DNA of 64,000 bases, taken from the NCBI RefSeq assembly GCF_036067295.1, contig NZ_CP107954.1:2046001-2110000 (forward strand). The letters are read 5' to 3'. Each line of letters starts with the position of its first letter. The stretch's first letter is position 1. This stretch comes from Kribbella sp. NBC_00382. GTDB lineage: Bacteria; Actinomycetota; Actinomycetes; Propionibacteriales; Kribbellaceae. The notes beneath the pieces were generated by a model. It made no database searches, was not told where the DNA came from, and saw only the letters and a program-made list of their open reading frames with translations. Positions 16,420-25,404 of this stretch are shown one piece after another. The position numbers and the translations under genes were made by a program.

Positions 16420-17337
16420 GTGACGACAGTCGTGGAAGCCTCTCCCAAAACCCTGCTGGTGACCGGCGCGGCCACAGTGTCCGTGCTCCTGTGGGGTTCC
16501 TCCTTCGTAGCCATCCGTCACGCCGGTACGGAGTTCTCAGCCGGCTCGATGTCCCTGGCCCGCCTCCTGGTCGGCAGCGTCCTGCTCGGCGTCTACCTGT
16601 ACTTCCGTGAGCGCCCGACCCGATCCAGCTGGCCAACTAGACGCGACTGGCCGCCACTACTCGCCTGCGGCCTGCTCTGGTTCGGCGTCTACAACGTGGC
16701 GCTCAACGCAGCCGAGCGCCGCCTGGACGCCGGTACCGCGGCCATGCTGGTCCACATCGCTCCCCTCCTGATCGCCCTGCTAGCCGGCCTGACACTGGGC
16801 GAAGGCTTCCCGCGCCAACTCATCATCGGCAGCCTGATCGCCTTCGGTGGCGTAGTCCTGATCGGTACTGCGACCTCCACCGGCTCCGCCGAGACCTGGG
16901 GCGTCATCCTCTGCATCATCGCCGCCATCTCGTACGCCGTCGGCGTGGTCGCCCAGAAGCCGCTACTGACCCGCCTCCCGGCCGCGCAGGTCACCTGGCT
17001 GGCCTGCATGATCGGCACGGTCGCCTGCCTCCCCTATGCCCCCACCCTGGCCAGTGAGCTCAGTACTGCGAGCGCAGGCACCATCTGGTGGGTCATCTAC
17101 CTAGGCGCCTTCCCCACTGCCCTCGGCTTCACCACCTGGGCCTACGCGCTGCGCCGGTCCACGGCCGGCCGGATGGGCGTGACGGTGTACGCCGTGCCGG
17201 TCGTCGCCATCGGACTCGCCTGGCTGCTCCTGGGCGAGACGCCGGCTCTGCTCGCACTCATCGGAGGTGCGCTCTGCCTCGGCGGAGTCGCCGTCTCCCG
17301 TAGTACCGGCCGTCGTAGTGAGAGGAAGGTCGGATGA
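16420..17337 (+). CDS. EamA/DMT-family exporter
   Basis: 305-aa ten-helix transporter of two EamA repeats. Motifs include SVLLWGSSFVAIRHAG in helix 1, an NAAERRLDAGTAAMLVHIAP loop and the second-repeat ISYAVGVVAQKPLLTRLPA and FTTWAYALRRSTAGRMG. Relatives export amino acids or metabolites. GTG 16420 is chosen over the upstream ATG because the extension is polar, unconserved and overlaps the divergent regulator. Its stop overlaps the next ATG (ATGA), coupling it to the LLM oxidoreductase. Likely regulated by the adjacent Lrp protein. Confidence 0.87.
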   Translation: MTTVVEASPKTLLVTGAATVSVLLWGSSFVAIRHAGTEFSAGSMSLARLLVGSVLLGVYLYFRERPTRSSWPTRRDWPPLLACGLLWFGVYNVALNAAERRLDAGTAAMLVHIAPLLIALLAGLTLGEGFPRQLIIGSLIAFGGVVLIGTATSTGSAETWGVILCIIAAISYAVGVVAQKPLLTRLPAAQVTWLACMIGTVACLPYAPTLASELSTASAGTIWWVIYLGAFPTALGFTTWAYALRRSTAGRMGVTVYAVPVVAIGLAWLLLGETPALLALIGGALCLGGVAVSRSTGRRSERKVG

Positions 17338-18308
17338 AGTTCGGAGTCTTCGTACCGCAGGGCTGGCGGATGGACCTGGTCGAGCTGGCCGACCCGGTCG
17401 AGCAGTGGGAGGCGATGACCGCCGTCGCGAAGAAGGCCGACGCCGGGCCGTGGGACTCGATCTGGCTGTTCGACCACTTCCACACCGTGCCCGAGCCGGT
17501 CCGCGAGACGGTCTTCGAGGTGTGGACCGCGACCGCCGCCCTCGCCCGCGACACAACGAGGGTCAAGATCGGCCAGCTGGTCGGCTGCAACGGCTACCGC
17601 AACCCCGCGCTCTACGCGAAGATCGCCGCGACCGTCGACGTCGCCAGCCACGGTCGCCTGTACGCCGGATTGGGCGCCGGCTGGTCCGAGGAGGAGTGGA
17701 CGGCCTACGGCTACCCGTGGACCAGCCTGAAGGACCGGATGAGCTCGTTCCGTGAGTCGGTCGAGCTGATCCACCGGCTGTGGCACGAGGAGGACGTGGT
17801 CTTCCACGGCAAGTACCACTCGGTCGACAAGCCCTACATCGAGCCGCGCCGGCAGCCGCCCTTGTGGATCGGCGGTGGCGGCGAACAGGTCACCCTCAAG
17901 CTCGTCGCGCAGTACGGCGACGCCTGCAACTTCGGCACCGGCCGGGCCGACGTGATCAAACACAAGCTGTCGGTATTACGAAAGCACTGCGACTCCGTCG
18001 GACGCGACTACGACGAGATCGTGAAGTCGACCAGCCTCAACTTGTTCCCGATCGATTCCGGCGACGACCCAGCCACCGCCACCGCGAAGGCACGTGGCCG
18101 TTACAGCCTGGACGAGTTCCGCGCGCTCGGGTCAGCCGGCAGCGCGATCACTCAAGCCGACATCCTTACCAGCAAAGAGATCCGGACCCAGTTGGAGCAG
18201 CTCGAAGAGGTCGGTGTCCAGTACGTGATCACCTACATCCCGGGCGTCGCCTACGACCACTCTCCCTTGGAGCGGTTCGCGGCGGACGTAGTACCGGCCT
18301 TTGCTTAA
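17334..18308 (+). CDS. LLM-class flavin/F420-dependent oxidoreductase
   Basis: 324-aa luciferase-like TIM barrel. The N terminus MKFGVFVPQGWRMDL, then WDSIWLFDHFHTVPEP, VKIGQLVGCNGYRNPALYAK and RLYAGLGAGWSEEEWTAYGY are the cofactor- and substrate-barrel motifs. PPLWIGGGGEQVTLKLVAQY is the conserved phosphate-binding segment. In actinobacteria such proteins usually use coenzyme F420, though FMN is possible. Translationally coupled to the exporter upstream, so it may modify the exported or a related compound. It overlaps the convergent acetamidase-like gene by 4 nt. Confidence 0.88.
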   Translation: MKFGVFVPQGWRMDLVELADPVEQWEAMTAVAKKADAGPWDSIWLFDHFHTVPEPVRETVFEVWTATAALARDTTRVKIGQLVGCNGYRNPALYAKIAATVDVASHGRLYAGLGAGWSEEEWTAYGYPWTSLKDRMSSFRESVELIHRLWHEEDVVFHGKYHSVDKPYIEPRRQPPLWIGGGGEQVTLKLVAQYGDACNFGTGRADVIKHKLSVLRKHCDSVGRDYDEIVKSTSLNLFPIDSGDDPATATAKARGRYSLDEFRALGSAGSAITQADILTSKEIRTQLEQLEEVGVQYVITYIPGVAYDHSPLERFAADVVPAFA

Positions 18309-19303
18309 AGGGTTGCGGCCACGTCGCGCAGGTGAGTGTGAATGTTGCTATAGGCATCGGCTTTGGGGAGCAGGCGCTTGGCGACCTTGGTGACGACGCT
18401 GTAGTTGGCGTCGACGACGTTGGCCAGCGGGACCTCGCTGATCTGGCTGAGGAGCTGGTAGGCGTCCAGCTTGTCGAGGCCGTAGAGGTCGCCGAGCCAG
18501 CCGACCATGTCGACCTGGCCGGCCCGCCAAGCGTCTTCGAGCGGGCGGCTGGAGCCGACGACGGCCAGGTGGGTGTCGTTCTCGATCCGGGGCCAGGCCG
18601 GGCCGGGGGTCTTGAGGAGTTCGACGATGAGGACGACGTTCATCGCGCCTTCCACCGCCGTACCGCAAGACTCGCCCTCGCCTTGGCGGTAGTGGCCGTC
18701 GCCGACGGAGAACAGCGCGCCCTCGACGTTGACGCGGAGGAAGCAGGTCGCTCCGGCCCGCATCTCGGGGGTGTCCATGTTGCCGCCGAAGGTGTCGGGC
18801 ACCAGCGACGAGCGAACCTCACCCGCCGCCGGGGCGACTCCGACCGTACCGAGCATCGTCTCGATCGGCAGCGCCAGCTCCAGGTCGCTGCCCTGCGCCT
18901 GGAATCCGACCGTCTGCCGCTCGGTGTCGACCTCGTAGATCCAGGTCCGCTCGGGCAGCGGCTCCTGCAGCGTCGCGGTCCGGTCCGTGCTGGTCAGGCC
19001 GCCGAAGAACGGGATGGTCGCGGACGCGCCCCAACTGCGGGCGGGGGTGAGCTCGACGAAGTGCAGCACGAGCGTGTCGCCCGGCTCGGCGCCCTCGACG
19101 TAGAACGGGCCGGTCTGCGGGTTCACGAACGGCATGTTGAGGCTGGCGCCGGCCAGATCGGTCGTACTGCGCAGCCGGCCGCAGAACGCATCCTCGGTCC
19201 ACAGCCGCATCGCCGTACCGGGTTCGACCCTGCGCAGCGGCGCCGCGCCGCCGAAGGTCCAGGTGAGCTGCTCGTTCGACGGGGTGAATTCGACGATGTC
19301 CAC
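18305..19303 (-). CDS. Acetamidase/formamidase family protein
   Basis: 332 aa of the FmdA/AmdA family, which hydrolyses short amides to ammonium and a carboxylate. Family segments: PGTAMRLWTEDAFCGRL, NPQTGPFYVEGAEPGDTLVL, MLGTVGVAPAAGE, the conserved GNMDTPEMRAGATCFLRVNV, and LFSVGDGHYRQGEGESCGTA with a metal-binding His. The protein is slightly shorter than formamidases. Monocistronic; the promoter region at 19304-19441 is shared with the divergent mprA gene. Confidence 0.88.
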   Translation of the reverse strand: MDIVEFTPSNEQLTWTFGGAAPLRRVEPGTAMRLWTEDAFCGRLRSTTDLAGASLNMPFVNPQTGPFYVEGAEPGDTLVLHFVELTPARSWGASATIPFFGGLTSTDRTATLQEPLPERTWIYEVDTERQTVGFQAQGSDLELALPIETMLGTVGVAPAAGEVRSSLVPDTFGGNMDTPEMRAGATCFLRVNVEGALFSVGDGHYRQGEGESCGTAVEGAMNVVLIVELLKTPGPAWPRIENDTHLAVVGSSRPLEDAWRAGQVDMVGWLGDLYGLDKLDAYQLLSQISEVPLANVVDANYSVVTKVAKRLLPKADAYSNIHTHLRDVAATL

Positions 19304-19342
19304 GCTGGAAACCTACGTCGGACCAGCCTCCTTCGCGACTGA

Positions 19343-19367
19343 TCAGCGGGTTCTCAGCGGATTCTCA
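19343..19367 (+). promoter_or_regulatory. Direct-repeat box before mprA (11-bp period)
   Basis: TCAGCGGGTTC (19343) is followed immediately by TCAGCGGATTC (19354) and a half copy TCA (19365). The 11-bp spacing puts the repeats on one face of the helix, as expected for an OmpR-family dimer. The box lies 75-99 nt before mprA. The same unit recurs before the HtrA gene at 22604-22663. Confidence 0.7.
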
Positions 19368-19441
19368 AACAGACCGCATATCGTCGGGAGCCGGAGTTCA
19401 ACCGGACTTCGGCTTGGACTGCGGGCGAGCGGGAGCGCGAG

Positions 19442-20134
19442 ATGCGGGTACTGGTGGTGGACGACGACCGGGCGGTCCGGGATTCGCTGCGCCGTTCGCT
19501 GGAGTTCAACGACTTCGAGGTGGTGACCGCGTCCGACGGCGCCGAGGCGCTCGCGGTGATCGGCAACGTCGAGCCCGACGTGGTCGTGATGGACGTGATG
19601 ATGCCCCGCCTGGACGGGCTGGAGACCACCAAGGCATTGCGGGCCGCGGGCAACAACGTGCCGATCCTGGTGCTGACCGCGCGGGATGCGGTGGCCGACC
19701 GGGTCGACGGGCTGGACGCGGGTGGCGATGACTACTTGACCAAGCCATTCGCCTTGGAGGAGTTGCTCGCCAGACTGCGGGCGCTGCTCCGCCGGAGTAC
19801 GACGCCGGGCGAGGGCGGCCCGCGCGGTGAGGTGCTCCAGTACGCCGATCTGGTGGTGGACGTCGATGCGCACGAGGTGCACCGCGGCCAGACCCCGATC
19901 CCGCTGACCCGGACCGAGTTCTCCCTGCTGGAGCTGCTGATCCGCAACCCGCGCCGGGTGCTCGAACGCGCGGTGATCCTGGACGCCGTCTGGGGCTACG
20001 ACTTCCCGACCACGGCGAACTCGCTCGAGGTCTACATCGGCTACCTCCGCCGCAAGACCGAGGTCGACGGCCTACCCCGCCTGATCCACACGGTCCGAGG
20101 CATCGGCTACGTCCTGAGAGACACCCCACCGTGA
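19442..20134 (+). CDS. mprA: OmpR-family response regulator, MprA-like
   Basis: 230 aa. Receiver domain (about 1-118): acidic pocket Asp7-Asp8, phosphoacceptor Asp51 in [12 protein letters not shown], Thr in LTARD and Lys in [17 protein letters not shown]-terminal winged helix (about 130-228): [40 protein letters not shown] and [12 protein letters not shown]. The layout mprA, mprB and a nearby HtrA/PepD-type protease mirrors the mycobacterial envelope-stress locus, supporting the name. Its stop overlaps the kinase GTG start (GTGA). Upstream repeats suggest autoregulation. Confidence 0.9.
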   Translation: MRVLVVDDDRAVRDSLRRSLEFNDFEVVTASDGAEALAVIGNVEPDVVVMDVMMPRLDGLETTKALRAAGNNVPILVLTARDAVADRVDGLDAGGDDYLTKPFALEELLARLRALLRRSTTPGEGGPRGEVLQYADLVVDVDAHEVHRGQTPIPLTRTEFSLLELLIRNPRRVLERAVILDAVWGYDFPTTANSLEVYIGYLRRKTEVDGLPRLIHTVRGIGYVLRDTPP

Positions 20135-21813
20135 CCACCCAACCCCCACCCGACGACTTCCCGAAGTACGTAGCCGGCACCCCCGACGAAGAAACCCTCG
20201 AATTCGGCCCAAGCCACAACCGCCCGGACCGCCGGCCGGCCGGCTATACAGCCGGCTCTACGCCAAAGGGCTCACCCCGACCGACCCCGGCTGCTGGCGC
20301 GGCCGAGGCCGAGGCCGGACCGGCTCTGGAGGAGCCTGCGGCCAACGGGAACCGGATGGCCGCCGCTGCCGCGCGCACACAGGGCTGGTGGCAGGAGAAG
20401 CTGCATCAGCTGAGCCTGCATGCCCGCGTGACCCTGCTCGCCGCCGTCACGGTCGGTCTCGCGGTGATGATCGTCAGCATCTCGGCGTACTTCACGGTCC
20501 GCCAGCAGATGTACCACAACCTCGACGAGAGCCTGATCTCGCGTGCTCAGCTCGCCGCACAGCAGCAGGTCATCACCGATCCCGACATCATGCAGAAGGT
20601 GCCGCCGGACGCGCTGGGCCTGAGCGATATCCGGATGGGCCTGCTGACCGAGAACGGCGACACCCTGGGAGCGCCGACCGCGTACCTGCCGCCGATGGGC
20701 GAGGACGAACTCAACATCGCCAAGACCCAGAGCACCGAGCCGAGTCTTCGCACCGCCGGTGTGCCCAGCTCGCCGCACTACCGAGTGGTCGCCGTACCGG
20801 CTCCTATTCGCGACAGCAAGGTCAAGGTCGCGCTGGTCGTGGCCCAGTCGCTGAAGCCGATCGACCAGACCCTCCACAACCTCGGGATCGTGTTGTGGGC
20901 TGTCGGGCTCCTTGGTGTGATCGGGGCGGCGTTGGCTGGGAACGCGATCGCGCAGTCCGGGCTCAGGCCGTTGGCTCGGTTGACCGGAGCCGCGGAGACG
21001 ATCGCACGGACCGAGGACCTGCGGCCGATTCCGGTGACGGGTTCCGACGAGATCACCAGACTGGCTGTGGCGTTCAACGCGATGCTGGCTGCACTTGCCC
21101 GATCGCAGGATCGGCAGCGGCGGTTGGTTGGGGACGCTGGGCATGAGCTGCGGACGCCGTTGACAAGCATTCGTACCAACCTGGATCTGCTCGCCCAGGC
21201 GGACAAGCGCGGTGGCCTGAGAGCCGAGGACCGGCAGCAACTTCTCGACGACGTCCGCGCCCAGATGGACGAGTTGACCGCGCTGATCGGCGACCTGACC
21301 GAGCTGGCCCGCGACACCCCGCAGGTCCGCGACGCCGAGTTGATCGAGATGCAGAACGTCGTCGAGGACGCCTTGATCAAGGTCCGCCGCCGCGCCTCGG
21401 GCGTCGAGTGGGACGTGCAACTGTCGCCGTTCCCGGTCTGGGGTGACGAGCGGCTGCTCGGCCGAGCCGTGACCAACCTGCTCGACAACGCCGCGAAGTA
21501 CAGCATCCCCGACGACTCGGGACCGCGGCCGCCGGAAGGCGAGCCACTCGGGCGGGTCACCGTTCGCCTGCTGGACGGCGTACTGACCATCACCGACAGC
21601 GGCCCGGGTATCGCCGACGCCGACCTACCGCACGTCTTCGAGCGCTTCTACCGCTCCAGCGAAGCGCGCAGCCGCCCCGGCTCCGGCTTGGGCCTGGCGA
21701 TCGTCAAGCACGCGGCCGAGCAACACGGCGGCATGATCTACGCCCGCAACGCCCCCGGCGCCGGAGCCCAGTTCACCCTCTGGCTCCCCCACGCCGCGAC
21801 CCAGTCCCGCTGA
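20131..21813 (+). CDS. mprB: HAMP-domain sensor histidine kinase, MprB-like
   Basis: 560 aa. An unusual ~95-residue Pro/Ala-rich cytoplasmic N-terminal extension precedes the first membrane helix (about 99-122). A ~130-residue extracytoplasmic sensor domain and a second helix (about 250-275) follow, then HAMP. The dimerisation/phosphoacceptor domain has [18 protein letters not shown] (His about 338). The ATPase domain shows N box [11 protein letters not shown]1 [18 protein letters not shown] and G2 [12 protein letters not shown]. In mycobacteria MprB senses envelope stress and phosphorylates MprA, which controls pepD and sigma factor genes. GTG start coupled to mprA. Confidence 0.9.
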   Translation: MTTQPPPDDFPKYVAGTPDEETLEFGPSHNRPDRRPAGYTAGSTPKGSPRPTPAAGAAEAEAGPALEEPAANGNRMAAAAARTQGWWQEKLHQLSLHARVTLLAAVTVGLAVMIVSISAYFTVRQQMYHNLDESLISRAQLAAQQQVITDPDIMQKVPPDALGLSDIRMGLLTENGDTLGAPTAYLPPMGEDELNIAKTQSTEPSLRTAGVPSSPHYRVVAVPAPIRDSKVKVALVVAQSLKPIDQTLHNLGIVLWAVGLLGVIGAALAGNAIAQSGLRPLARLTGAAETIARTEDLRPIPVTGSDEITRLAVAFNAMLAALARSQDRQRRLVGDAGHELRTPLTSIRTNLDLLAQADKRGGLRAEDRQQLLDDVRAQMDELTALIGDLTELARDTPQVRDAELIEMQNVVEDALIKVRRRASGVEWDVQLSPFPVWGDERLLGRAVTNLLDNAAKYSIPDDSGPRPPEGEPLGRVTVRLLDGVLTITDSGPGIADADLPHVFERFYRSSEARSRPGSGLGLAIVKHAAEQHGGMIYARNAPGAGAQFTLWLPHAATQSR

Positions 21814-21839
21814 TCGCAAGCAGTTAAGAGGGCGACCGG

Positions 21840-22193
21840 TCAGCTCTGCTCGTCGTCGCCGCGGAGTTCGGCGTTGATCCGTAAGGCGTCGGCGAGCTGA
21901 TCCTCGAGGATGATGATCCGGCAGGCCGCTTCGAGGGCGGTGCCGTTGTCGACCAGCTCGCGGGCCCGCGCGGCCAGGCGCAGCTGGTAGCGGGAGTAGC
22001 GGCGATGACCGCCCTCGGACCGCTGGGGCGTGATCAGCTTCGCCTCATCCAGGCTTCTCAGGAAACCCGGGGTGGTGCCGAGCATCTCGGCGGCCCGGCC
22101 CATCGTGTAGGCGGGGTAGTCCTCGTCGTCGAAGTTTGACGGCTGGCTGTCTGCTTCGCTCAAAATCTGCTCCACTTGCGGGCTTGGGGTCAT
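21840..22193 (-). CDS. MerR-family HTH regulator (single-domain)
   Basis: 117 aa. The MerR winged helix occupies about residues 28-95: YTMGRAAEMLGTTPGFLRSL, then EAKLITPQRSEGGHRRYSRY and a short coiled helix. No metal-binding Cys or long effector domain, so it is a truncated-type regulator. ATG 22193 is preceded by GGAGG about 5 nt upstream. It is divergent from the HtrA gene and convergent with mprB, so it may take part in controlling the protease. A perfect 13-bp hairpin lies in its leader at 22209-22237. Confidence 0.85.
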   Translation of the reverse strand: MTPSPQVEQILSEADSQPSNFDDEDYPAYTMGRAAEMLGTTPGFLRSLDEAKLITPQRSEGGHRRYSRYQLRLAARARELVDNGTALEAACRIIILEDQLADALRINAELRGDDEQS

Positions 22194-22208
22194 GCCACCT
22201 CCGTGTCG

Positions 22209-22237
22209 AGGGCCCCGGCGCTGTGCGCCGGGGCCCT
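22209..22237. promoter_or_regulatory. Perfect 13-bp hairpin in the merR leader
   Basis: AGGGCCCCGGCGC (22209-22221) pairs perfectly with GCGCCGGGGCCCT (22225-22237) across a 3-nt loop. It lies 16 nt before the merR ATG, just upstream of its ribosome site. It could act on translation, mark a transcript end for the opposite strand, or be a protein site. The remaining ~365 nt up to the repeat array show no gene. Confidence 0.55.
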
Positions 22238-22603
22238 GGGTTTGGACTTTTCACCAACTACCAGCTCGTGAGCCGGCCTCTGCTACCGCTGTTTCGCCGT
22301 ACCGGCCGAACCCAGCAGGGATCGCTGACTGCGTAACCGAGAACCACCTCCGTACGACGATGGGACTGCGGTACCCGCCCGGCGAATCTCAGCCCCGGCG
22401 GGCGATCCTGGTGATGTCGTCCTCTCCTTCTCCTCGGTGATCTTCGTAGTGCCAGTTCGTCTTGCGGTCTACCGCCGACCTTGCTCACTTACCCGGCCGA
22501 CACGAGAAACAGTAGCCACCTCGAAGCCAAAAGTCTACTTCCATCACGTTAGATTTTCATTTAGGTCCGGTAGAGCTTCACTCCGGCCGCCGGCCAGGTT
22601 TCT

Positions 22604-22663
22604 TCAGCGGATCTTCATGGAGTTCTTCGGTAGCTCTGACCGGATCTTCAGCGGGTTCTCAGG
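22604..22663 (+). promoter_or_regulatory. Tandem 11-bp repeat array before the HtrA gene
   Basis: Six consecutive 11-mers beginning at 22604, 22615, 22626, 22637, 22648 and 22659. Units 1 and 5 (TCAGCGGATCT and TCAGCGGGTTC) match the two boxes before mprA; the others are degenerate, sharing TCA, CGG or TTC elements. The array ends 21 nt before the HtrA ATG. This suggests direct activation by the MprA-like regulator. Confidence 0.65.
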
Positions 22664-22684
22664 TGCAGCCGCCAAGGTTGACCC

Positions 22685-24148
22685 ATGACCGAGAACCAGC
22701 CGCCCCAGCCGCAGAACCAGCCCGGTGACGACACTCCGGCGCAGGGTTCGACGTTCGGAAACCAGCCTGCGCAGCAACCACAGCAGCCTGGGATGCCGAC
22801 GTACGGCTCGGGTTCACCTGAGCGCACACAGCAGCTGCCGATGGGTGGCTACGGCCAGCATCAGCAGCAGCAGTACGCGCCGCAGGGTGGGCAACAGCGG
22901 CCAGGGCAGCACCCCACGGGCGGTGGCGGTGCTGCGTACCAACAGGGCGGGCAGTTCGGGATGGCCGGGACGCATCAGGGGGCGTCGCCGGGCCCGAACT
23001 GGCCGTTCGGCCCGCAACCGGCCCACTCCGAGCCCCCGAAGCCGCCGAAGCGGCGCGGTCTGGCTCTGGTGGCAGCCACCGCGTTGCTGGTCGGTGCCGC
23101 CGGCGGTGTTGGCGCCGCGGCCGTCTACTCGGCCACCAACGACTCCAGTACTTCGGCGCCGTCGGTGACGGCACCGCTCAACGGCAGCCAGGCGGCGCCG
23201 GTCTCCGCACCTGACGGCTCGGTGCAGAACGCCGCCTCCAAGGTGCTGCCGAGCGTGGTGAAGATCGGCGTCGCGACCTCCCAGGGCGCGGCCACCGGCT
23301 CGGGCATCGTGATCAGCAAGGACGGCCTGATCGTCACCAACAACCACGTGGTGGCGGGCGCCGGCAACGGCGGCAAGATCCAGGTGATGCTGAACGACGG
23401 CCGGACGCTGGACGCGACGATCGTGGGTACCGATCCGCTGACCGACCTCGCGGTGATCCGGGCGAACGCCAAGGACCTCACCCCGGCCGTACTCGGCAAG
23501 AGCGGCACCCTCGGCGTCGGCCAGGGCGTCGTCGCGATCGGTTCGCCGTTCGGGCTGGAGGCGACCGTGACGAGCGGCATCGTCTCCGCGCTCAACCGGC
23601 CGGTCACCTCGGGCGACGAGCAGCAGGACAGTACGACAGTCTTCCCAGCAATCCAGACAGACGCCGCCATCAACCCGGGTAACTCGGGCGGCGCACTGAT
23701 CGACCTCGCCGGCCAAGTGGTCGGAATCAACAGCGCGATCAAGACCGCCGGAGGATCGGGACAATCCGAAGGCGGCAACATCGGCCTGGGCTTCGCAATC
23801 CCGATCGACCAGGCCAAGCCGATCATCGACGAGCTGGTGGCCAAGGGCAAGGCCACACATGCACGGCTCGGAGTGGGTGTCGGCGACGCGCAGTCTTCCG
23901 CGGCGTTCCAGCAAGGAGCGACGATCGGCGAGGTGACGTCCGGCGGTGCGGCGGACAAGGCCGGCCTGAAGACCGGTGACGTAGTCACCGCGATCGACGG
24001 CAAGGTGATCGCGTCAGGGGACGCGTTGGTCGCCGCGGTCCGTTCGCACCGCCCGGGCGATGAGGTGACCATCACCCTCACCCGCGGCGGCAAGTCGCAA
24101 CAGGTCAAAGCCACCCTCGGCTCCGACAACGGAAACCCGACCGGCTGA
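22685..24148 (+). CDS. HtrA/DegP-type serine protease with PDZ domain (PepD-like)
   Basis: 487 aa. A Gln/Pro/Gly-rich disordered cytoplasmic segment (1-115) leads to one membrane helix (about 126-147), so the protease faces outside. The trypsin-like domain shows the triad: His in VTNNHVVAG (about 220), Asp in PLTDLAVIR (about 254) and Ser in NPGNSGGALID (about 333). The C-terminal PDZ domain (about 385-480) includes LGVGVGDAQ, GGAADKAGLKTGDVVTAIDG and HRPGDEVTITLTR. Mycobacterial PepD has the same plan and lies next to mprAB. Role: degrading or refolding damaged envelope proteins. The upstream repeat array suggests MprA control. A strong terminator follows. Confidence 0.94.
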   Translation: MTENQPPQPQNQPGDDTPAQGSTFGNQPAQQPQQPGMPTYGSGSPERTQQLPMGGYGQHQQQQYAPQGGQQRPGQHPTGGGGAAYQQGGQFGMAGTHQGASPGPNWPFGPQPAHSEPPKPPKRRGLALVAATALLVGAAGGVGAAAVYSATNDSSTSAPSVTAPLNGSQAAPVSAPDGSVQNAASKVLPSVVKIGVATSQGAATGSGIVISKDGLIVTNNHVVAGAGNGGKIQVMLNDGRTLDATIVGTDPLTDLAVIRANAKDLTPAVLGKSGTLGVGQGVVAIGSPFGLEATVTSGIVSALNRPVTSGDEQQDSTTVFPAIQTDAAINPGNSGGALIDLAGQVVGINSAIKTAGGSGQSEGGNIGLGFAIPIDQAKPIIDELVAKGKATHARLGVGVGDAQSSAAFQQGATIGEVTSGGAADKAGLKTGDVVTAIDGKVIASGDALVAAVRSHRPGDEVTITLTRGGKSQQVKATLGSDNGNPTG

Positions 24149-24205
24149 CCCCCCGATCTCCGTCGTCCCTATCCCCCCCGGGGACGGCGGAGCACCTCCC
24201 TGGTA

Positions 24206-24247
24206 GGGACTCCGACCGCCCACCGAGCGGCCGGAGTCCCGTTTTTT
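24206..24247. terminator. Intrinsic terminator after the HtrA gene
   Basis: GGGACTCCG (24206-24214) pairs with CGGAGTCCC (24232-24240), with inner CCGC/GCGG pairs, and is followed by GTTTTTT. This is the clearest classical rho-independent terminator in the window. It lies between convergent genes. Confidence 0.9.
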
Positions 24248-24265
24248 CTGGGTACCGCCCTCCAC

Positions 24266-24730
24266 TCAGATGAACTGATTGCGGAAGGAGGCCAGGTCGC
24301 AGTTGATGACGTCGTTGCGCTGGACGTCGCGCAGACACAACTGGACCTCCATCCGCAGGACGTTCTTGTCCGGGTTCGAGAACCCGGAGCTGACGGAGCC
24401 CTCGGCGTGGTCCGCACACCCGGACGAGTCCCCTTGCCACGGCGACCACTCCGAGTACGCGCCGTTCCCCCAGATCACCCTCGACCGGACGTACACGCCG
24501 TACCCGTCACCGGAGCCGTCACCGGCACAGTGGTCCTGGGCGTAGCCCTGTTGAAACACCTTGTGCTTCCCGGTGAAAATGACTGACCCGTCGGCGCTAC
24601 CCCAGCCACTCGGGTACACCGAGTTCGTCGATTGGAGAAAGTAGCTTCCGTCGGCGAACGCCGACTGGGTACTGGCGACCAGACCGGCGCCGACCAGGCA
24701 CAACGCGGACAGAATCCTGACCATCTTCAC
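24266..24730 (-). CDS. Secreted protein of unknown function
   Basis: 154 aa with a signal peptide (MVRILSALCLVGAGLVASTQ, cleavage probably after SAFA). The mature part of about 130 residues is aromatic and Gly/Asp-rich: DGSYFLQSTNSVYPSGWGS, VFQQGYAQDHCAGDGSGDGY, NGAYSEWSPWQGDSSGCADH, and two more Cys near the C terminus (LCLRD, NCDLAS), allowing two disulfides. GTG 24730 is preferred since AGGGG lies 8 nt upstream; ATG 24724 is the alternative. No family recognised. Confidence 0.78.
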   Translation of the reverse strand: MKMVRILSALCLVGAGLVASTQSAFADGSYFLQSTNSVYPSGWGSADGSVIFTGKHKVFQQGYAQDHCAGDGSGDGYGVYVRSRVIWGNGAYSEWSPWQGDSSGCADHAEGSVSSGFSNPDKNVLRMEVQLCLRDVQRNDVINCDLASFRNQFI

Positions 24731-24888
24731 AACGATCACCCCTGACAGGTCGCCACCTCGAAGGCGGCAGGCGGAACGGACTGGCCGGACTGTAACGCCC
24801 AGATCGCCACGCCGGAACCCTCTGCGAACCCAGGATCCGCAGCTAATTGTGGTGCGGCCGCGAGGGTGAGGCACTACCGTCCGGCCGT

Positions 24889-25404
24889 ATGACGATGTCT
24901 CGGGAGCGACCGCCGTACGTGGCGGATGAACGGACCCTGCTGGTCGGCTGGCTGGATCAGCAGCGGGCGCTGGTCCGATGGAAGTGCGAGGGTCTCGCCG
25001 CGGCGGACGAGCAGCGGTCGGTACTACCGACCTCGCCGCTGATGACGGTGGCCGGCCTGGTCTCACACATGCGCTGGACCGAGCACTGCTGGTTCAACGT
25101 GCTGTTCCTGGGTGAGTCGCACGCTGACAACCCGCAGTTCCAAGAGGAGCCCGACGACGCCGACATGCTCGTCCCCGGCATCCCGCTCTCCCAACTCCTG
25201 GACGACTTCGAAGCCCAGTGCGCGAAGTCGAACGAGATCGTCGCCGCGCACTCCCTCGACGACACCGGCAAACACCCCGACTTCAATGCCGCCCAGGCAA
25301 CGCTGCGCTGGATGCTCCTCCACATGCTCGAGGAAACCGCCCGCCACGTAGGCCACCTCGACACCATCCGCGAACTACTGGACGGCGAAAAGGGCTACTA
25401 CTAG
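24889..25404 (+). CDS. DinB-fold (DUF664) four-helix protein
   Basis: 171 aa. The pattern LVGWLDQQRALVRWKCEGL, LTVAGLVSHM-type helix 2 (here MTVAGLVSHMRWTEHCWFNV) and LRWMLLHMLEETARHVGHLD matches the DinB/YfiT metal-binding superfamily. Metal-ligand histidines are in SHMRW and the C-terminal ETARHVGHLD. Related proteins include thiol S-transferases using mycothiol or bacillithiol. The start ATG 24889 has no Shine-Dalgarno; TACCGT lies 8 nt upstream, suggesting a leaderless transcript. It overlaps the convergent pirin gene by 4 nt. Confidence 0.85.
   Translation: MTMSRERPPYVADERTLLVGWLDQQRALVRWKCEGLAAADEQRSVLPTSPLMTVAGLVSHMRWTEHCWFNVLFLGESHADNPQFQEEPDDADMLVPGIPLSQLLDDFEAQCAKSNEIVAAHSLDDTGKHPDFNAAQATLRWMLLHMLEETARHVGHLDTIRELLDGEKGYY

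Noticed and set aside
22258..22488. Small minus-strand gene in the merR-htrA gap
   Set aside because: Arg-rich, no ribosome site and no recognisable motif; the region looks like regulatory DNA.
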